Shown here: one piece after another, positions 36,910 through 49,184 of the stretch | How positions within the stretch are numbered: position 1 is the stretch's first letter | Layout of the letters: each line of letters begins with the position of its first letter | Assembly (NCBI RefSeq): GCF_000340215.1 | Contig: NW_006921533.1 | Coordinates: forward strand, 4,242,979 to 4,306,978 | Source of the DNA: Pseudocercospora fijiensis CIRAD86 | Lineage: Eukaryota; Ascomycota; Dothideomycetes; Mycosphaerellales; Mycosphaerellaceae | DNA: 64,000 nucleotides | Direction: 5' to 3' | The notes under the pieces: model-generated | Told to the model about the DNA's origin: nothing | The model's database searches: none | What the model saw: the letters and a program-made list of their open reading frames with translations, nothing else | Program-made: the position numbers and the translations under genes

Positions 36910-39315
36910 TAATATATTTATTATCTAGCTCTCGTTAATAGCTTCTAGTCACCTTCTAGTTACTAGCCTAATATATAGCCTCGGCACTAAACTAGCAGCG
37001 GGCGGCTATTACGTTAAAAGTGCGGTTAGCGGCGAAGTAGTAGCGGTAGACTAGAGTGCGTACCTCGTCGGGGGTGCTTATAAAGTCGAAGGGTTTAACT
37101 AGGCGTACGATGATTACTTAATAGCTAGCTACGAAGGGTTTGGCTAGGCGTACGATAATTACTTAATAGCTAGCTAGGCTAGGCGTACGATAATTACTTA
37201 GTAGCTAGCTAGGCTAGGTATACGATAATTACTTAATAGCTAGCTACGAAGGGTTTAGCTAGGCGTACGATAATAGCTTAATAGCTAGCTAGGCTAGGCG
37301 TACGATAATTGCTTAATAGCTAGCTAGGCTAGGCGTACAATGCCTCTAGTCGCTAGCAATTCTAGCCTTAGGCATTCGACTAGCAGTCGGCGGCTATTGC
37401 GTTAAAAGTGCGATAATGTATAGCCGTTATTATTGCCTTGCTATTGTAGCTAAATAGCGCAATCCTATTAGTAGAGGCAAACCTTACCTACGATACGCTA
37501 ATATAGACCTACGCTTCCTAGTTCAACTTCTTCTTCTTCTTCTTCTTCTATATATACTAACACACTAACACCCCTAGTAACATACTAGCTATCGGCGTAT
37601 GTAACAGTGTCGATACCTCTTTATCGTATATAGGTAGCTCTATAGCGATTAACACTATCTCCTAACTAGTCCTAAGGCTTACTACCGATAGAACCGCTTA
37701 AGTTAGTTAAGGTTCCTCGATCGGTAGAGTTTGTTTAGTCCTTCTTTTCTTTTAAGGTCTCCGATAGGCTTTACCGACGTAAGACGTTGCGAAGGCGACT
37801 CTCTTAGCGAGTAGGTTGTTTTCTATAGCTTTAGCGGGCGTCGACTACGCATTTAACCGAAAGAGTATAGTTTTTATTAGAACATCGCAGTCTTAGTGCA
37901 AACTGCAGAGGTCTTAGATGGATTAGCGGAGGTAAAAACTCTTTAGTAAGGTACACCTATAATGCGGCTAACAGTCTAACTCGGTAAAAACTCTTTAGTA
38001 AGGTATACCTTAAGTAGCGGCTCGATAGCGACTCTCCTACTAAGTAGGTTAATAGACTAAGTAGGTTAATAGGTTCGTAGCATTGCTATAGGTCTAACTC
38101 GGTAAAAACTCTTTAGTAAGGTATACCTTAAGTAGCGGCTACAGGCTTCCTACGTTCGGACTCTTTATAGGATAATATACGCGCATCTAGTTAAGTCGGC
38201 GTAACGCCTTCGTTAGGACTGTTAGTTATAATAACCTTAGTCGTTACGTAAGGGCCTCTAGTATACTTATTAAGCCCGAAGGCGCTTAGTCTTAGTCTTA
38301 GTCTTAGTCTTTACTGCTATACGACTGTAGCCCTTTACGTATTAAGACTGCTATTCGACTATAGTGCGTACCGATCCGAAAGCGCATTAAGACTATTATC
38401 CGACTATAGTACGCCTCCTCTTCTAGTAAGCGTATTAACATTGCTATACGACTGTAACGCGCTCGACAACCTTTTTTTTTATAGTGTCTCTAATACTAAG
38501 GGCGCGGTTACACTCTATTATTGTCTAGGTACTAATAAGTGTCGCTTTAGCGAATAAGCTATTATTGTTTCGCTTAATAAGTCCCTTCCTATACACCTCG
38601 TACTGTAGTTAGTAATAGAATACGTTAATTGTTACGCATTGCGCGTAGCATATAGGCTATGTATAATTCTAGTATACTTCGGAGTATGTGCTTCTATAGC
38701 CGCTTAGTGCCGCTAGTTAATTAGATCCCCGGACGCTACTACTCGTTCTTCTCTACCTCGTATAGTAACTAGTTATCGGAATGATCGTTCTAGGAGAGTC
38801 TAAGCAATAGAGGGCGTTAACGTAAGAGGGCTGTCGTAGCTTCTCGAAGAGTGCTTACGCTCGATATATATTATCGCCCTATATATCTATCCTTACTATA
38901 TATATTATAGTACTAATAGCTGCGGTGCAATAAGTATAGTGCTAGTGTCGCTAGTGTCGCTAGTGTCGCTAGTGTCGCTAGTGTCGCTAGTGTCGCTAGT
39001 GTTAGTAGTATTAGTAGTGTTAGTAACTTCTCGGGTTTCGGAGGCGGTTCTTAGTGCCTAAGGCGGCCGTCGTTATCGTGTTAGACACTTTTGTTAGCGC
39101 TATTTACTAGAAACGCACTAAATCGACGTATCTCGCTATATTAGTAATGCTATTGTAAAAGTCGTAAAAGTCGGTATTGTAAATACGCGGAAGGAAGCAG
39201 CTATAACGTTTAATCCTACTAATTAAGCGCTCTGCTATACTAAATCCGGGGTCTTAGCGGGACTCGGCATCCTTATCGCTTCCTCGAATTTACGCTTCTC
39301 GCCTAGCTCTTATAT
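36910..39315. repeat. Conserved non-coding core of unit B
   Basis: Homologous along its length to 5,470-7,415 and 49,185-51,315. Unique to B is a 36-bp-type tandem repeat at about 37,090-37,340 built on CTAGGCGTACGATAATTACT. Short direct repeats of CTCTTTAGTAAGGTATACCT flank GTAGCGGCT at 37,925-38,135. Confidence 0.85.
38941..39030. repeat. 9-mer array (GCTAGTGTC)n
   Basis: Unit B version of the core minisatellite. It occupies the same place as the arrays in A and C. Confidence 0.9.
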
Positions 39316-39534
39316 ACTATCGATATATACGACTATCGACATATACGACTATCGACACCTATAACTATCTACAAACCCTCGTCGCAAAGAACACGATAGA
39401 AAAGCCTGCTTAGCGAGCTTACAAGGATACGATAGAAAAGCCTGCTTAGCGAGCTTACGAGGATATAATAGAAGAGCCTGCTTAGCGAGCTTATAAGGAC
39501 ATAATAGAAGGGTAGTAAGGAAGGACCTTATTAA

Positions 39535-40515
39535 ATGCTAATTCTAGCGCTAATTCTAGCGCTAGCTCTCGTAGAAGCAGCTTAACTAGGCATCCTATAT
39601 TATACACCGGCTCTCGCAGAAGCAGCTAAACTAGGCTAGCTCTCGTAGAAGTAGCTAAACTAGGCATCCTACATTATATACCGGCTCTCGCAGAAGCAAC
39701 TTAACTAGGCATCCTACATTATACGCTAGCTCTTATAGAAGCAACGCGATCGAGCGTAGTGTTACGGCTTACTTTTCCGGAGATAGGACAAGGACTTAGC
39801 GAGTTTATAAGGACATCTCTAGTGCCAATTCCAGCGCTAGCTCTCGTAGAAGCAGCTAAACTAGGCACTACTACACGCTAGCTCTCGCAGAAGCAGCTAA
39901 ACTAGGCACTACTATACGCTAGCTCTCGCAGAAGCAGCTAAACTAGGCATTATACATTACACGCTAGCTCTTATAGAAGCAACTTAACTAGGCATTATAC
40001 GCCAGCTCTCGTAGAAGCAGCTAAAGCAGCTTAACTAGGCTAGCTCTCGTAGAAGTAGCTCTCGTAGAAGCAGCTCTCGTAGAAGCAGCTCTCGCAGAAG
40101 TAGCTCTCGTAGAAGCAGCTAAACTAGACTAGCTCTCGTAGAAGCAGCTCAACTAGGCTAGCTCTCGTAGAAGCAGCTTAGCTAGCTCTCGTAGAACTAA
40201 ACAGGCCTAACGAACCGATAGATAATAACGAGTCGGACGAGGAGATTATAGTCGGCGACGAGGACTTAGCGAGCTTATAAGGATATAATAGAAGGGTAGC
40301 TATAACGGATCTTGTTAATACTAACTCGACTGCTATTCTACTGCTAATTCTAGCGCCATTTCTAGCGCTATTTCTAGCGCCATTTCTAGCGCCATTTCTA
40401 GCGCCAATTCTAGCGCTATTCTAGTGCTATTCTAGTGCTATCTCTAGTGCCAATTCTAGCGCTATTCTAGTGCTATTCTAGTGCTATCTCTAGTGCTATT
40501 CTAGTGCTAATTCTA
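39535..40515. repeat. Minisatellite field of unit B
   Basis: Irregular repeats of GCTCTCGCAGAAGCAGCTAA followed by ACTAGGCAT (39,560-40,200), then a 12-mer CTAGCGCCATTT/CTAGTGCTATT array (about 40,345-40,515). The same motif occurs in A (7,640-7,805) and C (51,510-51,720). Confidence 0.85.
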
Positions 40516-40525
40516 GCTTAGGCAT

Positions 40526-43500
40526 CTATCTCTTCTTACGACGAGTTAGGCTCTCCTTAAGCAGGTTCTCCGGTAGGATATCTGCGCTAATAAGAGTAAG
40601 GTTCTCTCGTGCCTTTAGAGTAAGCGATAGTGTACGACGCGGGCGATTACTGCTTATAGCCTTACGAAGAGCAGACTTAGCGACCGATATTAGAGTGCTA
40701 TAATTACTATCCTCGTCCTCTCGTTAGCGCCGGCGGCGTAGTATCCGCTATGTTAGTATACGAGCAGATAAGGCCGTAGTACTATCATCCTAGATTAGAT
40801 CTCCTATACGCTTGCCTTTCGCCTTTAGTTACGATTAAGACTGCTTCCCCTTTACCTTCCGATTACCTACGATAGCTTTCTTTACTAGCGATATATTAGC
40901 ATCGCGAGACTTATTCGAATCCTACTATAACTAGCAAAGACGATCCTAGGCTATAGGCGGAGGCGGATACGGAGGCTAGTCGTCGCTATTGTCGCTATTT
41001 ACTGCCTCTACGGCCGTCTTTCGCTCGGCCTACTTACGCTTCCGCTCCTTATAGTACTTCTACTAGTCCTTAAATGCCTTAGGAAAGTCGTAGTTAATAC
41101 ATCTAAGGACTTTACCGAGGCGTAGCTTATTGTAAAGATTGTTACCGCTAGCCTAGTACTAGTTATCGAACTTTAGCGCACTCTTAAGCATTTCCTCCCT
41201 ATTTATGCTAGTAGACTGCTCTTTACTATCGCCGAGTGCTAGATGCCGCATAATATTACAGAGGTCCTAGATATATTAGTCCTCAATAAGGGTATTCGAT
41301 AGAAGAGTAAAGAAGTACGTATCAAACCGGCCGCTAGCTTTATTAGCCTTCCGGTCGAAGAACTTCTATAGGTATAGCAGTAAGAAGTACTACTTAGAGC
41401 CCTTATGCGGTACTACTAGGGCTTTCGGTAGGCGTAGTGCCTATTTATCCTACTAGAATACCGAATCTAGATCGCGATTATAGACAATATTATAGCAGTC
41501 CTTCGAATCTAGGCTCTCCTTAGGATCCTATAATCGGAGCTCTTCCTAGTATCGCTTATTAAGGATAGCACGTAGGCATCGAGGCGTCGCTATATACTAG
41601 CTATTAAACAGTAAGCGGAAGATATCGGGGATCTTATTACGCTTCTCTATGTTATTCTTAGACTAATTCTTGCGCCTAGGCGCAGAGGCATTAGCATTAG
41701 CATTACCTATTTCCTAGGTTTCTAGTGCAGCTATGCCTGTGCCTATACCTATGCCTATGCCTATGCCTATGCCTATGCCTGTGCCTATGCCTCTCGGAAC
41801 GATAATAGTATCCTCGTCATCCTTATCCTAGTCTAGGTCCCTATTAATATCTTCGCTAGGAATCTCGGTATTACGCAAACCGCTTAGTCGGATCGGCTAG
41901 TATATAATAGTACCTTATACGAGGTGCTTGTATTAGTCCGCATTAGCCGGTCTGCTATCTCGATTAATAACAGAGGCATAGTTAATACTATCCGGAACAC
42001 GCTTAGCTCTATCGTCGATATACTAAGGGAAGAAGAAGATAGTATACGACCGCTATCCTACGCTAAGCTTACGACTAGTACGACTAGCTCGCTATATAGC
42101 ATCGTTAATGTCCTTAGTAATAGGCAGTTGCTATATAATAACGAATTTAACATCGCTAATGTTAGTGCCTATAGCGATCGCTAGGGTACTAACTATAATG
42201 CGAGTTAATAAACGAGCGCTAGGCTTCTTAAACTCGTTATATCGGAGATCCTTGTCGTAATTAGCGATATAAGTAGTATAGAAAGCGACGACTTTATATA
42301 CATTGTAGCTAGTATTGTTCTAGGTATACTTCTTAGTTAGATCTCCTTAGCCCTCTATTAGCTAGATAAGCTACTAACGCAGTATATAGGTTAGCTTGTC
42401 GACCTTGCCCCGACTATTAATAAAGACGATCGCCTTGTCGATATTCGCAGGTATAGCCTATACGCCCTAGTCGCCTTATCCGACCGCCTTCTTTAGTAGT
42501 AGGTATAACAAATCGAAGTCGCTACTATGCTTCTACGGAATAGTCTTAAAGATATATATAGTATCGATCCGATCGATGCTCGTACGGATAACCTTAGTCT
42601 TAAATGCCTCGCGGCTATCGTTACGGAAGCCTCTATACTTTAAGACAAATTCTAGTGTCTCCTAGGATATTATCGTAGAGGCACCTAGCTATAGGGTATT
42701 ATTACGGAACAGGCTGCGAAGGGTATAGATCTAGGCAAATTCCTTACGAAAGTCCTTCTACTTATGCACTAAGTATAGCTTATCGATAGTAACGAGGCTA
42801 ATGCGATCGCTAATCTTCTTAAATACCTCTCGCAGTTCCGGAGTAGACGCCTATTCTAGACTGTAAAAGATATAGTAATACCTACTAGCAACGATATTAT
42901 CGTATATCTTTAGATCCTTACGCTTAGTCTTAGCGGAGATTATATAGTAACGTACTAACTCGACATTGCCGGCTCTAGTAACTATAGACTTCTAAGTAAG
43001 CGCACGTATCGTTTAGTCGATATTAGCCTTCTACTCTTTACTAAGGCGGTTTAGAGGGATAATCTAGATGTTGATACGACTAGTTAGTATAGTATATGCC
43101 TAGTAGACTAAGCTCTTGCTGCTACTAGTCTTCTCGATTATTACTATATCGGTACCTGCGAAAACTAGGTTATATAGTACCTCGCGCTAAAGGTCCGAAG
43201 GTATATAGCCCTTATCTAGATAGAATGCATTTAGTACCTACTATAGGCTATTCTTAATAATGTCCCGCTAGAAGGGGATAGCCTCTCGCTTAAGACCGGC
43301 ATCCTATATTAATATTTAGATTTCCTCTAGATTAAATAGCTTATCGAGTATATAATTAGTTGTAGCCTAAAAGAAGGCGGTCTTCTATTATAGATCTTAA
43401 GGAAGCTCTAGCTTCTTAGTAGACTAGTTTGGCCGCTAGCGGATATAAGCCTTGCGAGATAGAAGGATTAGCATAGCTTATAGCTAAGTGTTCTACGTGC
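40526..43500 (-). pseudogene. RecQ-like DNA helicase of unit B, RIP-inactivated
   Basis: The minus-strand frame shows Walker A-like EKTSSSKS (about 43,120), a motif Ia region, motif II as D-K-L-Y (about 42,785) followed by K-D-F-R as in RecQ, AIVFINSRGKVD (about 42,440), VAFYTTYIANYDKD (about 42,270) and the motif V/VI region ending RARRTSR (about 42,075). The family norm for the last part is ATDAFGMG..IH..QE.GRAGR, so this copy is either divergent or mutated. An in-frame (GCCTAT)n array lies at 41,711-41,792. The end at 40,526 is a TAG that may itself be a RIP product. The start is approximate. Confidence 0.68.
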
Positions 43501-44228
43501 CTTACTATTGCTATTACTGCTAGCGGCGCTAGTCGTATGTCTTTGCTAGACGGCCTACTAGATTCGCACTCGACTAGCCCTAACTCTAGCCCTAGTTTTT
43601 CTACTACTAGCGCCGTTGCCTACGTTAGTTCTTAGTAAGGTTGGGGTTCCTAGCTAACTAGAGAAAGCTACTACTAGCGTAATAGATCGGATCCGGAGGC
43701 GCTATACGTAGAGGTAGAAGATTAGTCTTAGTATAAGAATAGCTACATTCTATCTCTTTAGCTTGTCCGTAGTCCTTATATTTAATACTAACTTCCTCCT
43801 ACTTTAAGTCTATTAATAGACCTATATCCCGCGGCGGACCTTAACGAGCGGCGGCACGCATTAACTAGTAATAGTAGATACGAAATCCGCGAACTATACG
43901 CTAAAGAGTTTAGCCTTTACCTTAGTAGGTAAGCTAGCGCTAGCGGCGCTACTCCTCGAGGCGTATAGAACCTTCGAAGCCGTTTATAACAATATAGTCC
44001 TTCTCTAGATCTTAACGTAGAATAGGATTGCTATCGCCGGTAGCGAGGCAGGCCTACTAAGGAACCTCGATAGCTTCTTCGGTATCGTCTATAATGTATA
44101 GCGATAGCGATAGCGGCGGCGGAATGCGAAATGCGGACTCGAGTCTTAAATGCGATAAGCGATTAGAGCTAGAAGTCGTGCTATAGAAGTCGTGCTTCGG
44201 GTATAGAAGTTGTTAGAACTAGTAGCGA

Positions 44229-44335
44229 AGCGCCGCGTTTAGTAAAGCGCCGCGTTTAGTAAAGCGCCGCGTTTAGTAAAGCGTATAGACCTTAGTAAAG
44301 CGTATAGACCTTAGTAAAGCGTATAGACCTTAAAC
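44229..44335. repeat. 21-mer-type array in the right flank of unit B
   Basis: Three copies of GCGCCGCGTTTAGTAAA followed by three of GCGTATAGACCTTAGTAAA. Confidence 0.85.
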
Positions 44336-44695
44336 AGCCGCGTTTTAGCCTAGTTTACCCGATCGGCATTAGCACGTAATAACGCGACACTATTACGTAT
44401 AGCAAACACTTAGAGGTTAGAGAGCGGGTAATTCTAAGGGTCCGCGTATATTTCCGCCTATAGCGAACGATAGTAGTAGTATCGTTATAGAGGCAATCCG
44501 GACGCTATTCGTATAGCGTTTATCTTAAAGTAGTGTTTTATAATTTTCATTCCTATATGTTTAGAAATATATAGATTATTATATAGATATTAATTTTCGT
44601 CTACTTAATACCTATAATTAATTCTAATATAACTTTTACTCAAAATGTATAGTTGTTATGCTATTCTACCTGTTTTGTAGGTGTATAAGGTTAAT

Positions 44696-44720
44696 ACTAC
44701 AGCTTTGCGACATTTGTCCT
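44696..44720 (-). repeat. Right terminal inverted repeat of unit B
   Basis: Ends CGACATTTGTCCT, then TA. Inverse of the left end with two transitions. Confidence 0.85.
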
Positions 44721-44829
44721 TACTAGGGTTGCGGAAATAGCTGTTACTCTCGGTCCGTAGAGCCGCGACCTTCGAGAACCGACTTAGGGGTGCTAAGAGC
44801 GACTTTGTTAGCAAATGTAGTATATAGAT

Positions 44830-44925
44830 GCTCGTAGAATAGCTCTAGTAGTTTCAATTGATCTTAGGCACTACGATAGCTGCCGTAGTGTCAATTAGGG
44901 TTAAGAACGAGGGTATTCTACGAGC
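44830..44925. repeat. 96-bp foldback (imperfect hairpin)
   Basis: Opens with GCTCGTAGAATA and closes with its exact inverse TATTCTACGAGC. The inner arms also pair in part (CACTACG/CGTAGTG and the AATTGA/TCAATT region). It lies between units B and C and may be a small inverted-repeat element. Confidence 0.7.
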
Positions 44926-45078
44926 CGCTAAGACCTAATAGAAACGCGTACGACTCGCACAACTGCCGGCAAAGCGCTAGAGCGACTAGACACGAGTCTA
45001 ACTAAGGTGACCGCTACGGTTAAGAAGAAGCCTATTTTAAAGACCCTCGAGAAGGAGATAACGCCGCCCTATCTCCTA

Positions 45079-45146
45079 TTAGACCCTTGCTAAGAGCGTA
45101 CGAGCTACCGGTTTATTTATAAACCCCTTACGTAGTAAGGATCTAA
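45079..45146. mobile_element. MITE-like element, copy 3 (68 bp)
   Basis: Begins TTAGACCCTTGCTA and ends AAGGATCTAA, with inner GTACG/CGTA and AACCCCTTACG matching the family ends. It is a short, internally deleted relative of copies 1 and 2. Confidence 0.6.
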
Positions 45147-45673
45147 TAGCAAAAGTACCGATCGGGCTAGATCTAAGATCCCTAATTTGCGATATTGTAT
45201 ATAACGCGATATATATTAATATTTTGTAATAAGGACGTAGAGCAGGCAATCGGATTTCATTCTACCTAAAAATTATATTAATGCGACGTTAGGTTGTTAT
45301 GTTATAGTCTATAAGCCGAGGGCACTGCCTAGCTAAAAGCCGGCTTTAGTAACAGACTTAGTCTTACTAAAAACACCTATTTTAAAACATCGCCTAATCG
45401 ACATACAAACACTTAGAGGCCCTAGCGCTGCCAATTTTATAATAATCCCCGTTTAGTATATATATATACGACAATATAGTATTGTGTTGTATCTAGAGAG
45501 CGGAGGTTACTCTAAGCTACGTACTAAGACTTAGCTTTGTCGACTTTATACATGTTTCTAGTCCGTGCGTCTTTATGTGTTTGCTGCGGTTAGACGCGCC
45601 GCTCGCGGGCACTAGTCGCTTCTGTTGCAATTTGTTCCTTCGACGCCGTTGCTATTAATCTAGTCGCAACAAT

Positions 45674-45765
45674 TTAGCATTTAACCTAGTATTCAACCTA
45701 GCATTTAACCTAGCATTCAACCTAGCATTCAACCTAGTCGCAATAATCTAGCATTTAATCTAGCG
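45674..45765. repeat. 13-mer array (AACCTAGCATTCA) before the unit C DUF6589 gene
   Basis: About six units end immediately before the ATG at 45,769, so the array forms the 5' leader. Confidence 0.85.
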
Positions 45766-45768
45766 ACA

Positions 45769-48700
45769 ATGTCGGACGATAGCGACACTATTATAGCCGA
45801 TATAGACGATAAGCCGCTACTAATAGAGCCTTCTAGCTTGCCTATACTACTATAGCAATATAATGCATTCGATACGAGCGAGCTCGGCTTAGCGCTACTA
45901 TTAGACTAGCTTGCAGATATAGCAGCAGAATATAGCCTTATAGAATATAGCCCTTACTAGACGAGCGAGCTTTTAGCGTTGCTATTAGACTAGCTTAAAG
46001 ATATAGCAGTAGAATACGGCCTTCCGACAGCGCTAGCTCTAGTTGTTCTAACCCGCTAAGAGCGCCGTATAGGTCTACGCGCTAACGTCGCGCTACCTAT
46101 TATCGAGGAAGAAGAGGAGGAAACAGATAAAAATAATTACGAGACTAAGGATTAGGATAATAAGATAAGCGATAATAAGGTCGAAGCTAAAGCCGCTAGT
46201 GCTAAAGGTAGCTAGTTCTTTCGACTAGAAGATAAAGGAGACTTCTTAGATGATAATAATAATGTCGAGCCTTAGATTGTCGGTGCTACTCGCCCTAGCA
46301 CCGCTCGGAAGCGCTAGTTTCTAGCTAGTTTAGCAGCTAAGAAGAAGAAGAAGAAGCGTAAGAGTCTAAAGACTCTACCGCAGAAGTATACTAATGTTAT
46401 AGACCTACTAAACCACGAGTACCTTACTGCGCTAAAGCTACTCTTAATATAGGTAGGAGATCTAGGAACAAAGACATAGCGCCGTCGCATCGATAAGATT
46501 ATCGATGTCTTCTTATTCGAGGGTCTCGTAAGTACTCGTAGGCTCCGTTCTAAGTTGAAGAGGCTCGTTAGCAAGAAATTCTTTAACTAGTACGATCCGG
46601 ACTCTACTATCGATAGATAAGAGAAGCTAAGTAAGATAGACAAAGTTATTAAAGATATAGCGCTAACTTAGTATAGTGTCCTATAGGGTTTGCTTCCTAA
46701 TAAGCGCTATACCGCTAAAGATATCGCTAAGGAAGATTAACCTAGTATCCGAGACAAATTTGGCCGCTAGAAGAAGCGTATCGCTACGATTACGTAGATC
46801 GTTACTCGATCGATTTTATTAAAGAAGGCGTCCTAGTTTGGCAAGTCCTTTAGGCTGTTCCTATATACTAGTAGTGTTAAGCGACGAGTCGTCGATGTCC
46901 TTAGTACGATAGGTCTTTGTCCTGCCTATCGTACACTATAGCGGCTAGCGAGGAAGACTACTCGTACTAACCGAGAACGGGCAGTTAAGATGTTTATTAA
47001 GGGTAGATATATAATCGTATACGACAACTTCTGTGTCTAGGAGAACCGGAAGGCTATCTAGACGACTAGTAGCAATACTAAGCAGCGTAATATAACGACC
47101 TCGTATATTGCTAGGCATTAAGCTGTCTAGAAGGGCCTAAAGAAGCATATGCTAAAGCTTAATAAGAAGATGAATCTACGGATTATCTTGCGCAAGATCT
47201 GCAGCGATAAGTATAAGAAGGCGACCTCGTTGTATTATATCGACTAGGCTATAGGTTTCCTTGCCGGTAGTGAGCTCTAGTAGCTATTCGAGGAATACGA
47301 GTTTAAGGGTCCTAATATAGACGATCGTACTCGCGGTAGCAGTCTAACTAAGCGACTCCTATAGCGTACGATCTAGATTAAGAATAAGAGGGATAGTAAG
47401 ACCCTTGTAATCTCTTTGCCCGTATCTAACTATAATAAGGCCTCGATTGAAGACACCTACTAGGTATATAACGACATCTTCGAGAAGTTCTTAAAGCTCG
47501 ATCCGGATAATAAGGCGTTCTAGGATTAGCTTATTATCGTTATCGGAGACTAAATAACTGTCGATCGCATTCGTAGTATTAAGCTCGGCAGTGTTAAGAG
47601 TACGCGCTCCTACGACAAGAAGGACTTTATTGTCGGTGTACTAGCATTCTTCTATATCGAGATGAATGCCTGCTATACTCCTCTACGAACCTACTACGAT
47701 ACTAACAAGGCAGGCAAGCATCTAGCTTACACTCTTAAGGACATCGCCGAATACTAGACTATCCGCCGCTTTAGTAGTGTTAAGGTAGAGTACTATATCG
47801 CTCGATAGGTAGTATTCGTAGCATATCGCACATATATCGGTACGCAGTTCCTTTAGGAGGCCGATAAATAGCTCGGATTTAACTTCGGTGCGTCTTAATT
47901 CGTAGGTATAAACCGTATCGAGGTAGTAAAGGCTCTAATTAAGGATTATCTTACACCTACGTAGTATATCGATATTATAGAGGCTATTTACACTAAGCTC
48001 TTTACGCAAGCTGCTTAGACTAGGCTAAATGCTAAGGGCGAGATAGAGGATCTATCGTATACTACGATAGCCCGACTGCTATAGGAGATTAAGAACTTCC
48101 TAACCGTATATATCGCTATCCACAAGATAGACCTCGGACACCTACGCCGTATAGTCGAGCATCTAATTCCAAACTTCTTCGGTGCCTAATAGCTTAACTA
48201 TAGCCGTAAGATAGTTAACCTGTCTTAGCTACTAAACATATCTAATGCTGTCCTATAGGAGGCAATCCTAGATTTAGCTATCGTCAATCTCGGCAATAGT
48301 AAGGGTATTGCTGCTAATAAGATGCTTAAGCTATATAATAAGGATTACAAGCTCGATATCTAGGCTCGTAGCAACTTAACTTATAATGTCTCTACTATAA
48401 TAGAGCTAATCTCGTAGAACCGAGAGGCATCGTAGGCAGTACGCGGCTTATTCGAGGGCATTAGGCTAAAGAGTACTAGGTACTATATCGAGAAGGATAC
48501 CGCTAAGCAGATATAGGCTAGAGCGATTAAGAAGTACTAGGAGGGAGCTATATTACCCGATCCTTACGATTACGACGCTAACTTTAATAATCTAACCGAG
48601 ATACCGATAGATCTACGCCCTGTCTCCGACGACATTTAGCAGATTAGTGCAGGCCTAATCCCTAGTGCATGCGAGTAGCTTAACAGCATTAATTAGCGTC

Positions 48701-48924
48701 TGCTAAATAGCGTAACTCGTAACGCTCCTAATACCGTAGCTAATAGTATCGACGACATCGATAGCGCTAATACGAGAGAGCGTATTAATAGCGGTACTTA
48801 GCGCGGTCTAGTCGAGGCAGGAATCGTTAATAATGCTACTACTAATCTATACTAGCTATATGTCGATACTAAGGGCTTCGCTAACTTAGACCTAGATGTA
48901 GTGGATCTAACTAGCGGTCCTTAA
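45769..48924 (+). pseudogene. DUF6589-type protein gene of unit C, RIP-inactivated
   Basis: ATG at 45,769 and TAA at 48,922-48,924 share one frame, 1,051 codons apart. The TAA could be a former CAA, with a natural end near 49,020. The N-terminus begins MSDDSD and contains a duplicated acidic segment (TSEL..LALLLD at about 45,880 and 45,963), then Lys-rich sequence. Core motifs match the other copies: YDNF (about 47,022), ATSLYYID (about 47,222), IGD-(TAA)-IT at about 47,548 where the others have DQLT/DQIT, and AYTLKD (about 47,720). Stops are nearly all TAG. Confidence 0.68.
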
Positions 48925-49184
48925 ATGCAGGTAGAAGGGAGGAATTCGTATAGGACACTATACTAAAGGAAGGCATTAGAACTATTAACGGCGAGTATAG
49001 ATTGGTAGATTAAGAATGCATTCTGCTTCCTTCGGCCTTCGGTCTAGTCTGCTACTAAAACACTAATCGTATAGTAGCGAAGTAGTAGCGGTAGACTAGA
49101 GTGCGCGCCTAGTAGACTAGAGTGCGTGCCTCGTCGTGCCGAAGAGCTTTTCAAACTAGCTATAGCCTAATACGAAGTCCTTGC

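Larger units (their letters stand above)
32270..44720. mobile_element. Unit B: 12.45-kb DUF6589 + RecQ DNA transposon with TIRs
   Basis: The left end reads AGGACAAATGTCGTAAAGCT (from 32,270). The right end (to 44,720) is its inverse with two differences over about 25 bp (a C/T and an A/G, both transitions). TA lies directly outside both ends, consistent with a TA target duplication. Inside, in order, are about 1 kb of leader, the DUF6589 gene (33,313-36,852, plus), the conserved core (36,910-39,315), minisatellites, the RecQ-like helicase gene (about 43,500-40,526, minus) and about 1.2 kb of right flank. Both genes are RIP-inactivated but free of net frameshift where checked. Confidence 0.8.

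Noticed and set aside
1905..48924. TAG as a reassigned sense codon (Gln/Trp)
   Set aside because: Cutinase and cyanase in the same window end in TAG at the correct family length, and Gln in host genes is coded by CAG/CAA. Point mutation explains the repeats.
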